A stretch of 64,000 bases of DNA from Collinsella sp. An307 (GCF_002161805.1 NZ_NFIP01000006.1:1-64000); one strand, 5' to 3'; positions 32,192 through 43,242 are shown, counted from the stretch's first letter. A program made the numbers and translations. The notes: generated by a model from the letters alone, not told the origin.

Positions 32192-33211
32192 TTACCCTTG
32201 GGAAGCGACGGCCAGACTCGGCGTCTGCTCATCAACCGAAAGAACCATGACCGTTCGATCGGCGCCGGGCAGCTCACCCGAGCAGGTGATAAGCGTGAGC
32301 ACCTGGTCGACCGTGGCGATGCGTTCCTCGGCGTCGTCCGCCTCGGCACGCATGTCGGCGTGCATCTCGCGCAGGTAATCGGCGAGCGAGTGCGTGTCGG
32401 AGAAGTTTGCCTGACGCGCATCGACAAAGGTCTCGTCAATAACGCAGGTCATGAGCGGCGCGCAGCGGTAGGTCGCGTCGCGCGTGATGTAGTAGACCGC
32501 CTCGATCTTGTCGAACGCGGCCTGGTCGACCGTGTCGTCAATCTCGTAGAACATGCTGCGGTTGTTCATGTGGTGACCGTACACCGGCGTCTGCTCGTCA
32601 ACAATACCCGGCGCGGTGGCGTCCGCGTCGAGGAAGATGCTTCCCGAGCTGTTGGACGTCCCGTCGAACAGGCGGTACAGGTACTCGCTGTTGTCGTCGC
32701 CCTGGACCACGGGATAGTTGATATTGGTGTTGGGAACGTAAATCCACGCCACGATATCGGGGTTGATCTCGGCCAGCGCATCAAAATCGACCACCGGGAG
32801 GCCCGAGCTCGACGAATCGTCGACGGGCGCGTACTCGGCCAGGCTGCCGTAGGTCTCCTCCGCCTGGCGGTAGCCCAAAAGCGCGTGGACAAAGATTCCG
32901 CCCGCCACCAGAAGCAGGATAACGCCGAGGGCGATGAGGAGCTTGGGGACGATGCTCTTGCGGCGCGCGGGGCGCTGCTTGGCAGGCGCGGGCGCGGCTT
33001 GGCGGTAGCGTGTTCCGCCCGCAGAGGTTGAGGCGGCCGAACGAGGCGGGACAACGCCTGCAGGGGCGCTGCTTGAAGCGGTGCGGAATCTCGTGCCACC
33101 CGTGGTGCTGCCCGCGTCCGCGGCGCGGGCATGGGCGCCGCGTGCAGCGGCCGGGCGGGCGCTGCTGTCCGGCTGCGTCTTCTTGAAGCGTTTCCCCTGA
33201 TAGTCAGCCAT
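32192..33211 (-). CDS. class B-like sortase
   Basis: A 339-residue membrane enzyme. A disordered Ala/Arg/Ser-rich N-terminus (1-85) precedes one membrane helix (IVPKLLIALGVILLLVAGGIFV). The sortase fold follows: VDFDALAEINPDIVAWIYVPNTNI, INYPVVQ, the catalytic His in TPVYGHHM, Cys in LTLITCSG and Arg in GADRTVMV. The WIYVPNTNINYPVVQ start is typical of SrtB-type sortases. No LPxTG substrate gene lies beside it, so it probably serves proteins elsewhere, including pilins. Confidence 0.9.
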   Translation of the reverse strand: MADYQGKRFKKTQPDSSARPAAARGAHARAADAGSTTGGTRFRTASSSAPAGVVPPRSAASTSAGGTRYRQAAPAPAKQRPARRKSIVPKLLIALGVILLLVAGGIFVHALLGYRQAEETYGSLAEYAPVDDSSSSGLPVVDFDALAEINPDIVAWIYVPNTNINYPVVQGDDNSEYLYRLFDGTSNSSGSIFLDADATAPGIVDEQTPVYGHHMNNRSMFYEIDDTVDQAAFDKIEAVYYITRDATYRCAPLMTCVIDETFVDARQANFSDTHSLADYLREMHADMRAEADDAEERIATVDQVLTLITCSGELPGADRTVMVLSVDEQTPSLAVASQG

Positions 33212-33255
33212 TACGCTACCTTTCGGCCGCTAAACCTCCGCGTTAGGCGTTCTCT

Positions 33256-33729
33256 TTACGCCTCGGCCATCTCGGCCTTGAGCTTCTCGACCGTAGCGCG
33301 ATACTCCGGCATGGTGGCGCCGAGGATCTGCGTGGCGTAGATGGCGGCGTTCTTGGCGCCGTTGATGGCCACGCACGCAACCGGCACACCGGAGGGCATC
33401 TGGACCATGGAGAGCAGCGAGTCCAGACCGCCGAGGTCGCTCGTCTTCATGGGCACGCCAATGACCGGCAGCGGCGTGAAGGCGGCAACGACGCCGCCCA
33501 GGTGCGCAGCCTTGCCGGCGGCAGCAACGATGACCTTGATGCCACGGTCGGCGGCGGTGGCGGCCCACTCGTGCACCTTGTCGGGCGTACGGTGAGCGCT
33601 CGCGATCACGAGCTCGTAGGGCACACCGAGGGCCTCGAGCTCGGCGGTGCAGCCCTCCATAACGGGCAGGTCGGACTTGGACCCCATGATGATGCCTACA
33701 AGCGGCGTCTTCTCTGCGTTCTCGGACAT
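33256..33729 (-). CDS. purE: N5-carboxyaminoimidazole ribonucleotide mutase
   Basis: A 157-residue class I PurE. Diagnostic motifs are [32 protein letters not shown] with the catalytic His, [17 protein letters not shown] and [27 protein letters not shown]. The start at 33729 has AAGGAGGAG upstream. It stands apart from purFMN and purC, so the purine genes are dispersed here. Confidence 0.96.
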   Translation of the reverse strand: MSENAEKTPLVGIIMGSKSDLPVMEGCTAELEALGVPYELVIASAHRTPDKVHEWAATAADRGIKVIVAAAGKAAHLGGVVAAFTPLPVIGVPMKTSDLGGLDSLLSMVQMPSGVPVACVAINGAKNAAIYATQILGATMPEYRATVEKLKAEMAEA

Positions 33730-33826
33730 GGCTCCTCCTTGGAATCGACGTACATACGTCCAGTATAGCGGCATCGTTGGCGGCCGCGGACACAGGGGGC
33801 ACCAACGCAGCTCCTCTGGTTACAAA

Positions 33827-33950
33827 AAATGCGCCACGTGCACTCGATGGGAACGGGTGCCCGGCAGAGGCTCCTTATGGCTGCTTCCTCCCGGACCTGA
33901 CCAGGTTCGGAACATATCGTCACCCGAACCCATCGAACGCGCGCGGCGCT
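33827..33950 (-). ncRNA. ffs: signal recognition particle RNA (small bacterial type)
   Basis: On the minus strand the conserved apical domain IV reads GGTCAGGTCCGGGAGGAAGC, the Ffh-binding GGAAGC-type loop with its symmetric bulge. The two ends (GCGCCGCGCGCG... and ...CACGTGGCGC) pair to close a long hairpin of about 120 bases without an Alu domain. A T6 run follows at 33824-33829 and a promoter precedes it. It directs membrane and secreted proteins to FtsY and the translocon. Confidence 0.93.
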
Positions 33951-33958
33951 AGAATCTA

Positions 33959-33987
33959 ATACTACCCGCTTGCGCCCTCCACGTCGA
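33959..33987 (-). promoter_or_regulatory. promoter of the SRP RNA gene
   Basis: -35 TCGACG (33982-33987), 17-base spacer, -10 TAGTAT (33959-33964), placed about nine bases before the RNA 5' end. Confidence 0.55.
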
Positions 33988-34038
33988 GAGGCTCTCGATT
34001 TCTCCTTCTTGCCAAGTTTGGCGAGCTGGTCACAAGCT

Positions 34039-34064
34039 ATACTGTATGGCACATTATGTATAGC
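34039..34064. promoter_or_regulatory. operator of the RelB-like/PIN toxin-antitoxin operon
   Basis: CTATAC and GTATAG flank an AT-rich core (with TGTAT/ATTATG) just upstream of the AAGGAGG ribosome site of the antitoxin gene. Ribbon-helix-helix antitoxins usually bind such repeats to repress their own operon. Confidence 0.5.
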
Positions 34065-34075
34065 AAGGAGGAATC

Positions 34076-34414
34076 ATGGCTGCATCCCAGATGAACATTC
34101 GCATGGACAACATGCTCAAGCAATCGGGGAACGCGGCGCTCAGCAGCCTAGGAATCACCCCATCGCAAGCAGTTCGAGCACTATGGGAGTTTCTAGCCAT
34201 CCAGCAAACGCTTCCTTCCGAGCTTCTGCGTCTTCTCCACCCCAAAGAAACCCCGCATGCCACGGAACTTGATTCCGGGCATGAGGGGGCGCGTCTTGTC
34301 GCTAGATTCTATGAAATAACGGGCATCCCAGAACCCGGCGAAGACCCGCTGGACTACGACGAACTCAAAGACCTCGCTGCGGCCGAGCAGCTAGAAAAAT
34401 GGGGCCTTTCATGA
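34076..34414 (+). CDS. RelB/DinJ-like ribbon-helix-helix antitoxin
   Basis: A 112-residue protein. The N-terminus MNIRMDNMLKQSGNAALSSL and GITPSQAVRALWEFLA form the ribbon-helix-helix DNA-binding dimer typical of RelB/DinJ antitoxins. The acidic C-terminal half (EPGEDPLDYDELKDLAAAEQ) would wrap the toxin. The ATG has AAGGAGG upstream and the stop overlaps the toxin start (ATGA). Confidence 0.83.
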   Translation: MAASQMNIRMDNMLKQSGNAALSSLGITPSQAVRALWEFLAIQQTLPSELLRLLHPKETPHATELDSGHEGARLVARFYEITGIPEPGEDPLDYDELKDLAAAEQLEKWGLS

Positions 34415-34923
34415 TGACCGACCCTAAGCGAAACAACGTTTTACGGTTGCTGCTAGACACTAATATCTGGCTTGATTACTTTCTCGCCCGCAGCACGCAT
34501 CACGCTGTTGTCGACACGCTTATTGCAAGTGCGGCAAATCGCGAAGATATTGCCCTGTACGTCACGTCACTTTCTCTAAAAGACATTGCCTACCAGCTCG
34601 CAGCGCAAATGCAGGCGGATGTGCGGCGCTCCGGCAAACGGGTAGACGAAAACAGCGCATCGGCGGCCCGTGAGGTCGCGTGGGGGTGCGTACGCAATGT
34701 GCTAGAAAAGGCAATCGTTTTGCCCATTGGCTACGACGAGGTCCTCCGCGCGTTCACCTTTAAACCTTTACACGACGACTTGGAAGATGACCTTGTGTTG
34801 GGCGCTATGGAGGCATCGGGCGTTGCCGTGCTTGTCACGCATGACCAGAAGCTTGCAAAACACGCAGAGGGAATCTGCTTTACAGCAGAAGAGGCGCTTG
34901 CGCTGCTTGACGGTCGTGGTTAA
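34411..34923 (+). CDS. PIN-domain toxin
   Basis: A 170-residue PIN-domain ribonuclease-type toxin. The acidic catalytic set is LLLDTNIWLDYFL with the first Asp, a middle Glu/Asp helix, and DDLEDDLVLGAME...VLVTHDQKLAKHA with the last Asp residues. The ATG at 34411 overlaps the antitoxin stop by four bases; a second ATG directly follows. PIN toxins are usually paired with VapB/Phd-type antitoxins, so pairing with a RelB/DinJ-like partner is a less common mix. Confidence 0.83.
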   Translation: MMTDPKRNNVLRLLLDTNIWLDYFLARSTHHAVVDTLIASAANREDIALYVTSLSLKDIAYQLAAQMQADVRRSGKRVDENSASAAREVAWGCVRNVLEKAIVLPIGYDEVLRAFTFKPLHDDLEDDLVLGAMEASGVAVLVTHDQKLAKHAEGICFTAEEALALLDGRG

Positions 34924-34961
34924 AGCCGCAGCAGAGCACCGTCACCGCGTGCGTCGTTTAT

Positions 34962-36743
34962 CTACGGGCGGCGAAGAGCCATGCGTATGGCGGTCTCGCC
35001 GGCAGCGATGAGGTTCGCGCGGGTCTCGGCGGGGTTGAGCGCCTCGGCAAGAGGCATCGGACGCCGCAGGATGGGAAGGGCGGCGTCGATGCCCTCGTCA
35101 TAAACCGCATTGAGATCGTCTGCCCGGCTGCCGCAGACGGCAACTACGAAGGCGCGCGGATTAGCGCGCTTTGCGCGGCGCGCCACACCAACGGGGACCT
35201 TGCCGGATGCCGTCTGCTCGTCAAGCGCTCCCTCGCCCGTGATCACTGCATCTGCTGCGCGCGCCGCTTCGTCAAATGCTGCGAGGTCGAGCACGGCATC
35301 TATACCGGAAACGAGCGAACCGCCGAGGGCAAGCACTGCGGCGCCCAAGCCGCCCGCCGCCCCCGCACCCGGCACGCCGGCGAGCGCACGGGGCCGTGCG
35401 CCCGGCGCGGGAACGGCGAGGTCGGTGCCGTCCAGCGCGTCACGCGCCCGCGTGAGCTCGGCAGCGTAGCGCACCATCCAGCCCTCGGCAGCGTTGATGA
35501 GTTCGCCCTCTTTGGGCAGGCCCTTCTGCGGGCCAAAAACGCGCAGCGCACCACGCGCCCCCACGAGCGGCGCGCGCACGTCGGTGAGCGCAACAAGCGT
35601 CACGCCCTTGAGAAGGCGCCGCGCCGGCGCAAGGTCTATGTGCGCCAGATGCTCGAGCCCGGCAAGCCCAGGAGCTACAGGCACGCCATCCTTTTGCAGA
35701 AGCTCGGCGCCAAGGGCCTGGAGAAACCCTGCGCCGCCGTCGTTGGTGGCGCTTCCGCCCAGGCCAAGATAGATGATGCGAGCACCCGCCTCGACCGCCG
35801 CGCGCACAAGCGCGCCGACGCCCGCCGTGCTGGCGGCAAGAGCGTCTGCCTCGGTTCTGCTTGTGAACGAAAGCCCCGCCGCGCGCGCCATCTCGACCAC
35901 CGCGATCGGAGCGCCCGACGTATCTGCTGTGCGCAGATAGGTAGCATCGACCACATCCCCCAAAGGACTGGGTACCGAGCAGTGAGCGTCTTCTCCCCCG
36001 CACGCAGCATGCACGGCGTCGAGCGTTCCCTCGCCACCGTCTGCCACGGGGATAGCCCGGACCTCGACAGGCCGCCCAAGCTGCGCCGCGGCGCGTTGTG
36101 CACCCTCGGCCAGCCACGTCTCCGCCTCGGCGCTCGTGGCCGAACCCTTGAAGGAGTCCACGGCAAGTAACGCGCGGGCGGGCGGCAGCGCGGCAAGGCG
36201 CTCGTTGCGCGAGACGCGCACAGAGGCGCACGCCTCCTGTGGCGCGGGGGCACCGCCGACAACCTTGCCCGCACGACGCGACGCAAAAAAGGCGGACAAG
36301 AGCTCCGCGCACTCATCGCCCAGCACGCCCGCCGTCACGGGAAAAGCGTGGTTTAGGCGCTCGTCATCATGCAGACGGTACAGGGAGCCGGCAGCACCAC
36401 CCTTGGGGTCGGCCGCGCCGTACACGCAGCGGTCGATGCGAGCGTTAACCATAAGACCCGCGCACATGCAGCACGGCTCAAGCGTCACATACACGGTGCA
36501 GCCCGTGAGGCGCCAGCGGCCAAGAGCGCGTGCCGCGGCAACCATGGCGGAGAACTCGGCATGCGCCGAAGGGTCCGCGTCCGCCTCGCGTCGATTATGC
36601 GCGCGGGCGATGACCTCGCCATCATGCACTACCACGGCGCCTATGGGAACCTCGCCCTCGGCGGCGGCCAAGCGAGCTTCGGCCAGCGCTTCGCGCATAA
36701 AGTGCTCGTCATCATACACGCTCACGCCCTGCTTCATGTCCAT
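34962..36743 (-). CDS. TadA tRNA deaminase fused to glycerate kinase
   Basis: One uninterrupted 593-residue frame with two enzymes. Residues about 10-165 are TadA, which converts A34 to inosine in tRNA-Arg: the zinc site is DPSAHAEFSAM (His, catalytic Glu) and LEPCCMCAGLM. Residues about 205-593 are a type 2 glycerate kinase: LLAVDSFKGSATSAEAE, VADGGEGTLDAV, YLGLGGSATNDGGAGFLQALG and AVITGEGALDEQTASGKVPVGVA. A 40-residue linker joins them. The two activities have no metabolic link. The start at 36743 has only a weak GGGG site; ATG at 36737 is an alternative. Divergent from tRNA-Ser. Confidence 0.85.
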   Translation of the reverse strand: MDMKQGVSVYDDEHFMREALAEARLAAAEGEVPIGAVVVHDGEVIARAHNRREADADPSAHAEFSAMVAAARALGRWRLTGCTVYVTLEPCCMCAGLMVNARIDRCVYGAADPKGGAAGSLYRLHDDERLNHAFPVTAGVLGDECAELLSAFFASRRAGKVVGGAPAPQEACASVRVSRNERLAALPPARALLAVDSFKGSATSAEAETWLAEGAQRAAAQLGRPVEVRAIPVADGGEGTLDAVHAACGGEDAHCSVPSPLGDVVDATYLRTADTSGAPIAVVEMARAAGLSFTSRTEADALAASTAGVGALVRAAVEAGARIIYLGLGGSATNDGGAGFLQALGAELLQKDGVPVAPGLAGLEHLAHIDLAPARRLLKGVTLVALTDVRAPLVGARGALRVFGPQKGLPKEGELINAAEGWMVRYAAELTRARDALDGTDLAVPAPGARPRALAGVPGAGAAGGLGAAVLALGGSLVSGIDAVLDLAAFDEAARAADAVITGEGALDEQTASGKVPVGVARRAKRANPRAFVVAVCGSRADDLNAVYDEGIDAALPILRRPMPLAEALNPAETRANLIAAGETAIRMALRRP

Positions 36744-36806
36744 CGGCCGCACACCCCTTTGCCCTCCGCGCGCATCAGTTGATTCGATGCTATCATTACC
36801 TCTCAC

Positions 36807-36896
36807 GGAGAGATGGCAGAGCGGTTGAATGCGGCGGTCTTGAAAACCGTTAGGCGCGTGAGCGTCTCGGGGGTTCGAATCCCCCTCTCTCCGCCA
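36807..36896 (+). tRNA. tRNA-Ser(TGA)
   Basis: Acceptor stem GGAGAGA/TCTCTCC, D arm, anticodon loop CTTGAAA (anticodon TGA), a long variable arm (TAGGCGCGTGAGCGTCTC region) as in class II tRNAs, the T arm GGGGGTTCGAATCCCCC and an encoded CCA end. Confidence 0.97.
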
Positions 36897-36909
36897 GTTG
36901 CGACTTGCG

Positions 36910-36946
36910 CGAACCCCATCCGGCGCGTCCGGGTGGGGTTCGTTTT
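36910..36946 (+). terminator. terminator of tRNA-Ser
   Basis: CGAACCCCATCCGG pairs with CCGGGTGGGGTTCG around a five-base loop and is followed by TTTTCGTTTT. Confidence 0.9.
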
Positions 36947-36981
36947 CGTTTTGCGGGCGCTTGCGCGGGCGGTTTTTCAAC

Positions 36982-37099
36982 TATTCAACAATCTTCGCCG
37001 CGCTGTTGGAGTATCTGTCCAAAACAGGCTCCATTTCCCTGCGGTTTTGCTGATGGCCCGAGGGCTCTATCTCGACATGCGCGCCTAGATTGTTGAATA
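36982..37099. repeat. 118-base unit bounded by 13-base inverted repeats
   Basis: TATTCAACAATCT (36982-36994) and AGATTGTTGAATA (37087-37099) are perfect inverted ends around about 92 bases with no credible coding content. MITE-like; no clear target duplication. With its flanks it fills the gap between tRNA-Ser and ilvE. Confidence 0.55.
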
Positions 37100-37176
37100 A
37101 CTGCATTTCTGAGCGACAGGTGCTTCCGGGTGGCACGTTTCGCTTTTGCCCAGAGATGAGCATGCTGCGTGAAATA

Positions 37177-37211
37177 GGGGCGGGCACGGCTTCAAAGCCC
37201 ATGCCCGCCCC
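37177..37211 (-). terminator. hairpin terminator of ilvE
   Basis: GGGGCGGGCA pairs with TGCCCGCCCC around a 15-base loop, 46 bases downstream of the ilvE stop; the T-run on the minus strand is weak (TATTTC). Confidence 0.6.
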
Positions 37212-37256
37212 CGTTTAGGACGCATATACGAGCATCAAAAGACGCTTGGAGAAACC

Positions 37257-38303
37257 CTACGCGATCTTGACGACCCAGCCCTCGGGCCCCTCGATCTCGC
37301 CAGCCTGAATGCCGGTGAGCGTCTCGCGGAGCTTCTGCATGACAGGACCGACGTGGTCCATGCCGCCCTCGCCAAAGACGATCTCCTCACCACCCTTGAC
37401 GACCTTGCCCACCGGGCTGATGACGGCGGCGGTGCCGCACATGCCGCACTCGGTGAACTCGTGGAGCTCGACCTCGCTGAAGGGCACCGGGCGCTCGACA
37501 ACCTTCATGCCAAGCATGTGCTCGGCCACATACACGAGCGAGCGGCGCGTGATGGAGGGCAGGATGGAGTCGGTCGCGGACTTGGGCACCACGAGCGTGC
37601 CTGCGTGATCAACGAACAGGAAGTTCGCGCCGCCGGACTCCTCCACATAGGTGTGCGTCTGCGGGTCGAGGAACATGTTGTCAGCAAAGCCCTCGGCATG
37701 GGCCTCGACGCTTGGGTAGAGACTCATGGCGTAGTTGAGGCCCGCCTTGATGTTACCGGTGCCGTGGGGCGCCGCGCGGTCGTAGTCGGGAACCTTGACG
37801 GCAACCGGCTTGACGCCGCCCGAGTAGTACGGGCCAACGGGCGTCACGAGAATGCGGAACTGGTACTCGTCCGCCGGGGCGACGCCAATGACCTCGCCCG
37901 TTGCCACCATGAAGGGGCGCACGTAGAGCGTCGCGCCCGAGCCAAAGGGCGGGACCCACGCCTCGTTAGCCTTGACGACCATCTTGACGGCCTCGATGAA
38001 CTTGTCCTCCGGGAAGGGCGGCATCACGATGCGGCGCGCCGAGTCGGCCATGCGGCTGGCGTTGAGGTCGGGGCGGAAACAGACGATGTCGCCGTCCTTG
38101 GTGGTGTAGGCCTTAAGGCCCTCGAAGACCTCCTGGCAGTAGTGGAAGATGCCCGCGCACTCGGACAGCGTAAGGGTGTGGTCGGTCGTGAGGCCGCCCT
38201 CCTCCCAGGCACCGTTTTTGTAGTTGCAGACGTAGCTGTAGTCGGTGGGCTGATAGGCAAAGCCGAGGCTGCCCCAATCGATATCCTTCTTCTCCGCTGC
38301 CAT
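37257..38303 (-). CDS. ilvE: branched-chain amino acid aminotransferase
   Basis: A 348-residue class IV aminotransferase that interconverts Leu, Ile and Val with their keto acids. The long (BCAT, eukaryote-like) form. Motifs are QEVFEGLKAY, LYVRPFMVATG, the PLP lysine in GNIKAGLNYA, VEESGGANFLFV and EVELHEFTECGMCGTAAVISPVG. The CxxC pair (CGMC) resembles the redox switch of BCAT enzymes. Single-gene unit. Confidence 0.95.
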   Translation of the reverse strand: MAAEKKDIDWGSLGFAYQPTDYSYVCNYKNGAWEEGGLTTDHTLTLSECAGIFHYCQEVFEGLKAYTTKDGDIVCFRPDLNASRMADSARRIVMPPFPEDKFIEAVKMVVKANEAWVPPFGSGATLYVRPFMVATGEVIGVAPADEYQFRILVTPVGPYYSGGVKPVAVKVPDYDRAAPHGTGNIKAGLNYAMSLYPSVEAHAEGFADNMFLDPQTHTYVEESGGANFLFVDHAGTLVVPKSATDSILPSITRRSLVYVAEHMLGMKVVERPVPFSEVELHEFTECGMCGTAAVISPVGKVVKGGEEIVFGEGGMDHVGPVMQKLRETLTGIQAGEIEGPEGWVVKIA

Positions 38304-38444
38304 GGCGAACTCCTTTGCGTACCGGGTATAGCGAAGGACTCCCGCCCAAAAGCGAGAGCCCGTATGCGTTGTGTTCCCGATTGTACTCCCGCCTGCGCTG
38401 CCTCGGAGTTTGTTTACCGCAGCGTAACGTTGCGCGGCACGCCG

Positions 38445-39989
38445 CTAGCTCTGCACCTCGAGCGTAGCGAGGAGCGCCCGGTGATCGGTGCCGCTTACGG
38501 CAACCGTCTCGAGGTCGCTCACCGCGAGACCCGCGTCGCGCACATAGACAATGTGGTCGATCTCCACGAGTGAAGGAATCACGCTGTTGGAGGGGTAGGT
38601 CATGTGGAAGCCCTCGCCCGCCTGCTCGCTCGCGTCAACAAACGAAGTGCCCAAAAGCTCGCGGAAGCGCGCGTGGTCCCACGTGGAGTTGAAGTCGCCC
38701 ATGATGATATAGGCATGGTCGTAGTCCGACAGGGACCCAATGGTGGAGAGGCCCTCCTCCCATAGGTCCTGCGCGCCACGCACCGGCGAGTTGGGGTGCA
38801 CGCCCACCACGCGCAGAGCGCGACCGCCGATGGTGATGGTCACCGCGGGCATGGAGCTCGTCTGGATGGGGAGCAGGTTCTGCGAGATGTTGCTCATGGG
38901 GGTGAGCGTCCAGATGCCGTTGCGTCCGCCGTTGTTGACGCCCGAGGCGCCGAGCGAGATGACGTGGTACGGCAGAAGCTCGTCGATGCCCGCCGCCGAG
39001 AGCTCCGCCGCAAAGTCGTCGGAAAGCTCCTGCAGGCACAGAATTTCGACGTGCTGCTCGCGCACGATCTTGACAATCTCCTCTGCCGAGGCGCGGCCCG
39101 CGAGCGTGTTGAGGGTCATGATGCGGGCGGCGTTGTCTTCTGCCGAGGCGGCCGTCGCGACCGCAGTCTGCGCCACAGCGGAGACGCGCGCCGAGGGGAT
39201 GAAGTAACCCGCGTGCCACCAGCCCATAACGGCGAGCGCGACCACGGTGAGCACCGCGAGAACGCGTCGGCGCCAAAGCACCGCAAGCGCGAGGCAAACG
39301 ATAAGCGGCACGAAGATAATCGGGATAAGGGAAACGAGCTCCGGCACAGCGCGGCCGTTTGCCATGCTTGCCGGCAGGCAGCGGAGCGCCATGAACGCAA
39401 CCGCCACGGCAAGGCCAATCCAGAGAAAGAAACTGAGGCATCCGTGCTTGGCGCGCTTGTGCGGCCGCGGAGCACGACGCTCCGGGGCCTCCGCGGCAGC
39501 TGACGGCCGGTAAGCGGACGCAGGAGCAGCTTGGGACGCCGACGCCGCCTGTGCACCGGGGCGTTGCGCGGACGCGCGGGACCGACGAGCGACACCCTTC
39601 TTGGAAGCGGTCTGTACCGGCGCGGTAGTGCCCACGGGGATTCTCCCGCGCTCGATGCTTTTTCTGGAACCGGCCCATGATGTGGGCCGCATCACCGTTT
39701 GATCCGCCGCGGCAGGCGTGCCTACCGGCCGATACGCCGGCGGCTCGGGCGCGGGTGCGTCACCAAAGGGATCAACAGCGGCGGGATTTGCTGCAGAACG
39801 CGACGCGGGCCGTGCCGCTTCGGGCGCCGACGCGGCACGACGAGCCGCAGCGGCGTCCGTCACAGGGCGCGCATCGGGACGTGCGACCTCGCTTACGCCT
39901 GCGGCATCGTTCTGGAACCTCCACGCGTCATCCGACAAGGGCTCCCAACGCGCACCGGTGTCCTCGGTATCGAAATCGTCGTATGGCAC
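38445..39989 (-). CDS. membrane-anchored endonuclease/exonuclease/phosphatase-family protein
   Basis: A 514-residue protein. Residues 1-195 are disordered and rich in Ala, Pro and Arg. Three membrane helices follow (CLSFFLWIGLAVAVAFMALR, LVSLIPIIFVPLIVCLALAV, VLAVLTVVALAVMGW). The C-terminal catalytic domain has the metal and active-site motifs IMTLNTLAG, EILCLQEL, IIMGDFNSTWD and SGTDHRALLATL. The catalytic domain faces outward, so it may act on lipids or extracellular nucleic acid. The start is GTG at 39989, set by AAGGAGG upstream. Confidence 0.82.
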   Translation of the reverse strand: MPYDDFDTEDTGARWEPLSDDAWRFQNDAAGVSEVARPDARPVTDAAAARRAASAPEAARPASRSAANPAAVDPFGDAPAPEPPAYRPVGTPAAADQTVMRPTSWAGSRKSIERGRIPVGTTAPVQTASKKGVARRSRASAQRPGAQAASASQAAPASAYRPSAAAEAPERRAPRPHKRAKHGCLSFFLWIGLAVAVAFMALRCLPASMANGRAVPELVSLIPIIFVPLIVCLALAVLWRRRVLAVLTVVALAVMGWWHAGYFIPSARVSAVAQTAVATAASAEDNAARIMTLNTLAGRASAEEIVKIVREQHVEILCLQELSDDFAAELSAAGIDELLPYHVISLGASGVNNGGRNGIWTLTPMSNISQNLLPIQTSSMPAVTITIGGRALRVVGVHPNSPVRGAQDLWEEGLSTIGSLSDYDHAYIIMGDFNSTWDHARFRELLGTSFVDASEQAGEGFHMTYPSNSVIPSLVEIDHIVYVRDAGLAVSDLETVAVSGTDHRALLATLEVQS

Positions 39990-40161
39990 GGCCCCTCCTT
40001 CGAACGCGCAAGCATAACAACAATGCCGTCCATGGTACCCGCCGCGTCCCCGCTCCACCGCAATCCAATATCATCGTCACAATGCGCGCATGGACGTGAA
40101 GACGGGCACGGCTGCGTCCTAAGGGCGCATACGCCCGTCAAAACCAATAGATTAACCCCCT

Positions 40162-40328
40162 GGTGCGCAAAAATCGGTTTGCTGACCCAAAAGCATGCCC
40201 TGCATACCAAGACAGGTCAGCATTATCTGGGGTTTTTCATCTTTGAAATAAGTCGAATCGCCTCTAGGAAATCGGGCACCCAAGAAACCCCAGATATCTT
40301 GAGGTCAGCAAAACGATTTTTGTGCACC
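40162..40328. repeat. 167-base palindromic element with nested inverted repeats
   Basis: The 26-base ends 40162-40187 and 40303-40328 are inverted repeats with 24 matches (both begin or end with GGTGC/GCACC and carry TTTGCTGACC). Inside are perfect inverted repeats ATCTGGGGTTT (40225-40235) and AAACCCCAGAT (40285-40295), and a further GGTCAGC copy at 40215. The remaining part of 39990-40468 holds no gene I can support. Confidence 0.75.
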
Positions 40329-40410
40329 CGGCAGCAAGGAAAACGCTCATGCGCTCACGCGCACGAATTCGTATGCATAATTAACGAATATTCCCGGAAA
40401 TATATGCAAT

Positions 40411-40442
40411 GCGGCGCCGTCACATGACCATGACGGCGCCGC
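40411..40442 (-). terminator. terminator of ftsH
   Basis: GCGGCGCCGTCA pairs perfectly with TGACGGCGCCGC around an eight-base loop, 27 bases after the ftsH stop on the minus strand. Confidence 0.8.
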
Positions 40443-40468
40443 TTACACACGATGTATTGCGCAGCAGA

Positions 40469-42693
<2,225 letters not shown>

Positions 42694-42694
<1 letters not shown>

Positions 42695-43242
42695 TACGAG
42701 TAAACCTCCGGCTTAAGGATGCCCACATAGGGCAGGTTGCGGTAGTGCTCGGCATAGTCGAGACCATAGCCCACCACAAAGGCGTCGGGGCAGTGCGTGC
42801 CCACGTACTTGGGGTCGATAGCGGCCTGCTTGCCCTCGACGTCCTTCCACAGGAAGGTCGCGACCTCAAGCGATGCCGGGCCGCGGTTGGAAAGGTTCTG
42901 CATAAGGTATTTGAGGGTGAGGCCCGAGTCGAGAATGTCCTCGACAATAAGCACGTCGCGCCCCTTGATGTCCATGTCGAGGTCCTTCACGATGCGGACA
43001 ATACCCGAGCTCTTGGCGTTGGCGCCGTAGCTCGACACGGCCATGAAGTCGATGGACAGCGGCACGTCGATCGCACGCATGAGGTCGCCCATAAAGACCA
43101 CGGCGCCGCGCAGAACCGCGATAAGGACGAGGTCCTTGCCCGCGTAGTCGCGCGAAATCTGCTCGCCCATGCGCTTCACGATCTGGGCGATATCCTCCTC
43201 GGAGAAGAGAACGGATTCTACATCGGGATGAAGCGTAGTCAT
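42694..43242 (-). CDS. hpt: hypoxanthine phosphoribosyltransferase
   Basis: A 182-residue purine-salvage enzyme that makes IMP and GMP from free bases and PRPP. Motifs are [19 protein letters not shown], the PRPP loop [14 protein letters not shown] and the late [24 protein letters not shown] precedes ATG at 43242. It lies between tilS and ftsH, an arrangement conserved in many Gram-positive bacteria. Confidence 0.96.

Noticed and set aside
36981-37202. 73-residue minus-strand frame between tRNA-Ser and ilvE
   Set aside because: No ribosome site, runs across the inverted-repeat unit and the ilvE terminator, and has no motif.
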